This document shows positions 5,879 to 8,665 of a DNA stretch of 8,665 nucleotides, piece by piece. The notes beneath the pieces are model-generated. The model made no database searches. It was not told the DNA's origin and worked only from the letters and a program-made list of their open reading frames with translations. Each line of letters opens with the position of its first letter. The stretch's first letter is position 1. A program made the translations under genes and the position numbers. This DNA comes from Cytophagales bacterium (GTDB taxonomy: Bacteria; Bacteroidota; Bacteroidia; Cytophagales; ES-bin-26). The DNA lies in NCBI GenBank assembly GCA_014379925.1, contig JACMKY010000423.1, positions 1 to 8,665 on the forward strand, read 5' to 3'.

Positions 5879-7231
5879 TCACTTTCCCACCTTCGCCTCC
5901 AGCGCGTCCTGCGTGGCTTTGGGCACGGTAGAAAGCAGGTCGTAACCGGTGGCTTTCTCGATGGCGTCGACCGAGGTGAGGTAGTCGGTCCAGTAGTTGT
6001 CCTTGATGCCCTGTCCGTTGGGGATGTCGATGGCGATGACGCGGGTGCCGGGGTTGATGCGGGCCAGGTCACCCTCGCCGGTGGGCAGGATCACCACCAC
6101 CTTCCAGGTGTGGGCGGGCACCGTTACTTTTCCCTTCAGGTCGCCGCGGAGGCCATTGCTGCCCGTGCCGCCCTTGCCGTACTGCCCCGCCACGATGTAG
6201 AGTTCAACGTCCTTCTCGGCCAGTCGCCGGCAGTAGGCTTCCAGTTTTGCCCACGGACCCTGGTTGTTGTCGGGCGATTGGGGCACGATGTTGGTCATCA
6301 AAAAGGTGGCCGAGTTGTTTTCTTCGGCGTTTTGGCGGTCGGCGGAGGGGCAGAGGTGGCCCCGGTCGAAGCCCGCCCCCGTGTAGTCGCCCGGCGTGAC
6401 GCGGGGCCAGCCCGCCGGCAGGTTCTGGTCGGGACGGAAGTCGTTCTGGCGGTCGATGGTGCCCAGCCAGGTGGCGTCTACGTACCAGCTTACCCAATTG
6501 GGAATGCCCTTGGTGCGGTTGTACGAAAGGGCGTACTGTGGCTTGACCATCAGGTAGTTTTCGGCGTTGCCGGGATCGGACGTGGCGTTGGAAGGATTGC
6601 CCAGGGTCAGGTACCGGGCCGTGGCGCTGCCGACCGGATCGTTGCTCGCCGGCGATTTCGGGACCACCGCCGGGACGGAGGCCGTCGGGGTTGCCGGTTT
6701 GGCGGGCGCGCCGTAGGGTTCCACCGTCAGGTCGTCGAAGTTGAGGCGATCCTCATTCCCCGATACCTTGCGGATTTCCAACCGAACGGTCCCGCTGACG
6801 TTGAGTGGGAGGGAAGCCCGCTTGGGGGTCTTGGCGCTGATCGACACGGTTTCCCCGGCTTTCTTCCAGGCTTTGCCCCGGTTGGTCGAATACCACAATT
6901 CCCAGTTGCTGCGCCCGTCGTCGCCGTAGACCGCGTGACGCAGCGATACCGTACCCGCCCCGGTAGCCAGGTCGAAGTTCATCGTGATTTTGCCCCGGTT
7001 GCGGATCCGTACCGCCCGTTCCCCCGCCTTGCGGTCTTCGTCGGCACTGCCGATCAGGGCGTCGTCGAAGCGCCACTCACCGCTCGCCAGCCGGACGGTT
7101 TCCGGCTCGTAAGAACCTTTCCGGGCCCCCTCAAAGTCTTCCCGCAGCGCCGGGGCCGCCTGAGGAGGGAAAACCAGCGGGAACACCCACAGGGTAAACA
7201 GGCACCAAGGCAGCAGGCTGGCCGATCGCAT
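5879..7231 (-). CDS. Secreted DNA/RNA non-specific endonuclease with N-terminal beta-sandwich domain
   Basis: This 450-residue exported nuclease cuts DNA and RNA without sequence preference. A signal peptide occupies about residues 1-26 (hydrophobic 6-22, AA at 25-26). Residues 31-172 form a beta-rich domain (DFEG start, LWYSTNRGKAWKKAG in the middle, NFDDLTVEPY at the end), of a jelly-roll kind I associate with secreted Bacteroidota enzymes and which may bind a ligand. An Ala/Pro/Ser/Thr-rich linker (173-200) follows. The nuclease domain (about 205-440) has the beta-beta-alpha metal core: DRGHLCPSADR (289-299) with the catalytic His292, then TNIVPQSPDNNQGPWAKLE (313-331) with metal-ligand Asn323 and the conserved N-x-G-x-W and LE residues. 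The family is Endonuclease_NS (NucA/Serratia type). Roles in nutrient phosphate or nucleotide scavenging or in clearing extracellular DNA are plausible. The ATG at 7231 is chosen because the signal peptide starts there. Confidence 0.93.
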   Translation of the reverse strand: MRSASLLPWCLFTLWVFPLVFPPQAAPALREDFEGARKGSYEPETVRLASGEWRFDDALIGSADEDRKAGERAVRIRNRGKITMNFDLATGAGTVSLRHAVYGDDGRSNWELWYSTNRGKAWKKAGETVSISAKTPKRASLPLNVSGTVRLEIRKVSGNEDRLNFDDLTVEPYGAPAKPATPTASVPAVVPKSPASNDPVGSATARYLTLGNPSNATSDPGNAENYLMVKPQYALSYNRTKGIPNWVSWYVDATWLGTIDRQNDFRPDQNLPAGWPRVTPGDYTGAGFDRGHLCPSADRQNAEENNSATFLMTNIVPQSPDNNQGPWAKLEAYCRRLAEKDVELYIVAGQYGKGGTGSNGLRGDLKGKVTVPAHTWKVVVILPTGEGDLARINPGTRVIAIDIPNGQGIKDNYWTDYLTSVDAIEKATGYDLLSTVPKATQDALEAKVGK

Positions 7232-7322
7232 GGGTTCGTCGGAGAAAGTGAAGCAATCCGGACGGTGAAGATAGCCGCTGGCCCGCTTTTTTCCTAACGC
7301 CCGGTCCCAACCCGAGTCCGCC

Positions 7323-7338
7323 CCTGACCTGGTTCAGG
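7323..7338. repeat. Imperfect palindrome CCTGACCTGGTTCAGG
   Basis: CCTGA (7323-7327) and TCAGG (7334-7338) are complementary around CCTGGT. It lies between the reductase terminator and the upstream region of the endonuclease gene, so it could be an operator for the latter or a minor hairpin. There is no further support. Confidence 0.3.
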
Positions 7339-7348
7339 ATGCCAAGTT

Positions 7349-7372
7349 AAAAAACCTAAGCCCGGCCCTCAG
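7349..7372 (-). terminator. Rho-independent-type terminator of the aldo/keto reductase gene
   Basis: On the minus strand CTGAG (7372-7368) and CTTAG (7360-7356) pair, with one G-T wobble, around a GGCCGGG loop. G and then TTTTTT (7354-7349) follow. The stem overlaps the TGA stop codon. The stem is short, but the hairpin plus T-run order is right for an intrinsic terminator. Confidence 0.5.
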
Positions 7373-8181
7373 CTTTCCCACTGGGGCGCGAAACCGGGGT
7401 TGATCAATCGCTCGCCCCGGTCGAGCGCGAAGATGCGCCCCATTTCCGCTTCGGTCAGCTCAAAGTCGAAGACGTCGAAGTTACCGCGCCGGTGTTCGGG
7501 CGTGGATGCTTTGGGAATGGCTGCTACGCCCGGTTGCTGGATCAGCCAGCGCAAGGTTACCTGGGCGGGCGATTTGCCGTGCGCCTCCCCGATTTCCCGG
7601 AGGGTAGCGTCCCCGTGCACTTTCCCCGTGGCCAGCGGACTGTAGGCCGTCAGCAGGACATCTTTCCGCCCGCAGAGGTCCAACAGGGGTTGTTGCGAAA
7701 GAAAGGGATGGTATTCCACCTGGTTGCAGAAGATGGGGCCCACGTGCGTGGCCCGTTCCAGGAGCCGCGGGGGAAAGTTGCTGACGCCCACGTGCCGCAC
7801 CTTTTCCCGGTACTGCAACTCAAACATGGCCTCCAGCGTCTGTTCCGGCGTTACGTGGTCCGAAGGCCAGTGGAGGAGCAGCAGGTCGACGTAATCGGTG
7901 TCCAGTTCGCGCAAACCCGCTTCCGCGCTGCGGTGAACCCGCGCCGGTTCGGCGTCCGTGTGCCAGATCTTGGTGGTGAGAAACACCTCCGAGCGGTTCA
8001 CGCCGGACTGCCGCAGGGCCCGGCCCACTTCGCGCTCGTTGCGGTACATCCGGGCCGTGTCCAGGTGGCGGTAGCCAACGGCGAGGGCGTCGGTTACGGC
8101 CGCCACCGCGGCCGCGCCGGTCAGGGGCCAGGTGCCAAACCCCAGGACGGGGACGGAAACTCCGTGAATGGTGGTGTTCAT
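7369..8181 (-). CDS. dkgB: Aldo/keto reductase, DkgB-like (2,5-diketo-gluconate reductase B type)
   Basis: This 270-residue NADPH-dependent reductase of the AKR superfamily forms a cytoplasmic (beta/alpha)8 barrel that reduces aldehydes and ketones to alcohols. The full catalytic tetrad is present: D41 and Y46 in HLDTARMYRNE, K71 in TTKIWH, and H104 in LLLLHWP. The AKR signatures KVRHVGVSNF (127-136) and IPKAS (222-226) are intact, and the length is typical. The ending RLINPGFAPQW closely resembles that of E. coli DkgB (YafB), supporting that subgroup. The true substrate cannot be read from sequence; methylglyoxal and other small aldehydes are common for the group. The ATG at 8181 begins directly with the first barrel strands. 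It is a single-gene unit with its own terminator and a long gene-free region upstream. A minus-strand TCCTTTTG at 8238-8245 is a weak -7 candidate. Confidence 0.92.
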   Translation of the reverse strand: MNTTIHGVSVPVLGFGTWPLTGAAAVAAVTDALAVGYRHLDTARMYRNEREVGRALRQSGVNRSEVFLTTKIWHTDAEPARVHRSAEAGLRELDTDYVDLLLLHWPSDHVTPEQTLEAMFELQYREKVRHVGVSNFPPRLLERATHVGPIFCNQVEYHPFLSQQPLLDLCGRKDVLLTAYSPLATGKVHGDATLREIGEAHGKSPAQVTLRWLIQQPGVAAIPKASTPEHRRGNFDVFDFELTEAEMGRIFALDRGERLINPGFAPQWES

Positions 8182-8665
8182 GAACGCAACGGTCAGCGAC
8201 CGATTTCAAAGGCTGCGAAGGCGCTTGTTCCTCAATTCAAAAGGACAACCGCACTAACGAACCGTTGGACAACCGGGTTGCGTACAAGACAAATTTCGGA
8301 AGAGTACGCCGTCTGGCCCGCGAGTCAACGCTTACTTGATGGCGGCGAACGTAACCCACCCCTTGGTGCGCATAGGATAAAGTAATCAGGGCAGCGTGAA
8401 ACGACCTTTTACTTTGCGTTGAAACATCAACCCATCGATCGACCCAGCAACCTTGATTTCCCTCAAAAGTTAGGTTTTTGCGGCTGGAAATCAAAATTCT
8501 TAGAAGATTGCGTTACCCATCCTGGCGGATCCTCGGCCAAAGGGAAATTTATTTTCGGCGATTCCCGCGCCCGGAGGCCATTCGGAGCTTGGACAACGCC
8601 GTTTTCCACGCGTTGGCACAATTTTTAAACGGCAACGGACGGAAATCACGGCCATCTTTCAATGC
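8182..8665. other. Gene-free region upstream of the aldo/keto reductase
   Basis: In these 484 bases I see no supported gene. Open frames on both strands are short (under about 90 codons), rich in Arg, Ser and Cys, and match no family I recognise. A minus-strand frame starting at an ATG near the right edge ends after about 50 codons with equally unconvincing content. Composition becomes AT-richer from about 8380 to 8550, which suits control DNA for the reductase or decayed sequence. Confidence 0.5.
8453..8494. repeat. Nested inverted repeat TTGATTTCC / GGAAATCAA
   Basis: TTGATTTCC (8453-8461) and GGAAATCAA (8486-8494) are perfectly complementary over 9 bp. Inside the 24-base loop, CAAAA (8464-8468) and TTTTG (8476-8480) can pair as well, giving a two-tier hairpin. 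It lies about 270 bases upstream of the reductase start. It may be a structured RNA element, a binding site or the remnant of a terminator for a lost gene. Confidence 0.5.

Noticed and set aside
5738..7297. Long plus-strand open frame (519 codons) antisense to the endonuclease
   Set aside because: It is a shadow of the GC-rich minus-strand gene. Its translation is Val/Gly/Arg-rich with no recognisable domain, while the opposite strand encodes a complete nuclease with signal peptide and catalytic motif.
7492..8385. Plus-strand open frame of 297 codons over the aldo/keto reductase
   Set aside because: It is antisense to a complete reductase with an intact catalytic tetrad, and its translation has no family features.
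8237..8494. Minus-strand 85-codon frame upstream of the reductase as a small gene
   Set aside because: The amino acid content is Arg/Ser-rich without motifs, it has no signal or domain, and it runs through the inverted repeat at 8453-8494. Coding is not supported.

Overview
The window looks like chromosomal sequence from a fairly GC-rich member of the Bacteroidota, most likely a Cytophagales relative. This is inferred from four things. The start codons lack Shine-Dalgarno sequences. There are matches to the Bacteroidota -7 promoter box (TAnnTTTG). The endonuclease carries an N-terminal beta-rich domain that I associate with secreted Bacteroidota proteins. The large secreted protein resembles, from memory, Cytophagales hypothetical proteins. 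No database search was possible, so the taxon is tentative.

Layout, left to right. (1) 1-1741, minus strand: the N-terminal half of pyruvate carboxylase, running off the left edge. It holds the complete biotin carboxylase region and the start of the carboxyltransferase domain. (2) 1742-2111: an AT-richer divergent intergenic region. (3) 2112-2519, plus: a small exported, possibly lipid-anchored protein with a lipocalin-like look. (4) 2520-2875: a gene-free, repeat-rich stretch. It contains an 8-bp stem-loop, a tandem 10-mer, a duplicated 19-bp element and three ACCAAAT half-sites just before the next gene. (5) 2876-3412, plus: a ribbon-helix-helix DNA-binding protein with an unrecognised C-terminal domain. 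(6) 3498-5030, plus: a secreted, probably beta-propeller-like protein of unknown function with a Tyr/Gly-rich tract. (7) 5031-5164: a convergent intergenic region with three mutually complementary 7-mers that can form alternative hairpins. (8) 5165-5683, minus: a DEDDh 3'-5' exonuclease. (9) 5879-7231, minus: a secreted DNA/RNA non-specific endonuclease (beta-beta-alpha metal, DRGH motif) with an N-terminal beta-sandwich-like domain. (10) 7369-8181, minus: a DkgB-like aldo/keto reductase with its own hairpin-plus-T-run terminator. (11) 8182-8665: no convincing gene, but one nested inverted repeat.

The genes do not form an obvious operon or known defence system. Most are separated by more than 80 bp and have their own flanking signals. 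The contents are mostly housekeeping (anaplerosis, aldehyde/ketone reduction) plus nucleic-acid degradation and exported proteins. The best candidate for something undescribed is the ribbon-helix-helix protein with its repeat-dense upstream region, which looks like an autoregulated DNA-binding unit with a novel C-terminal domain. I did not find clear evidence for a multi-gene novel system.
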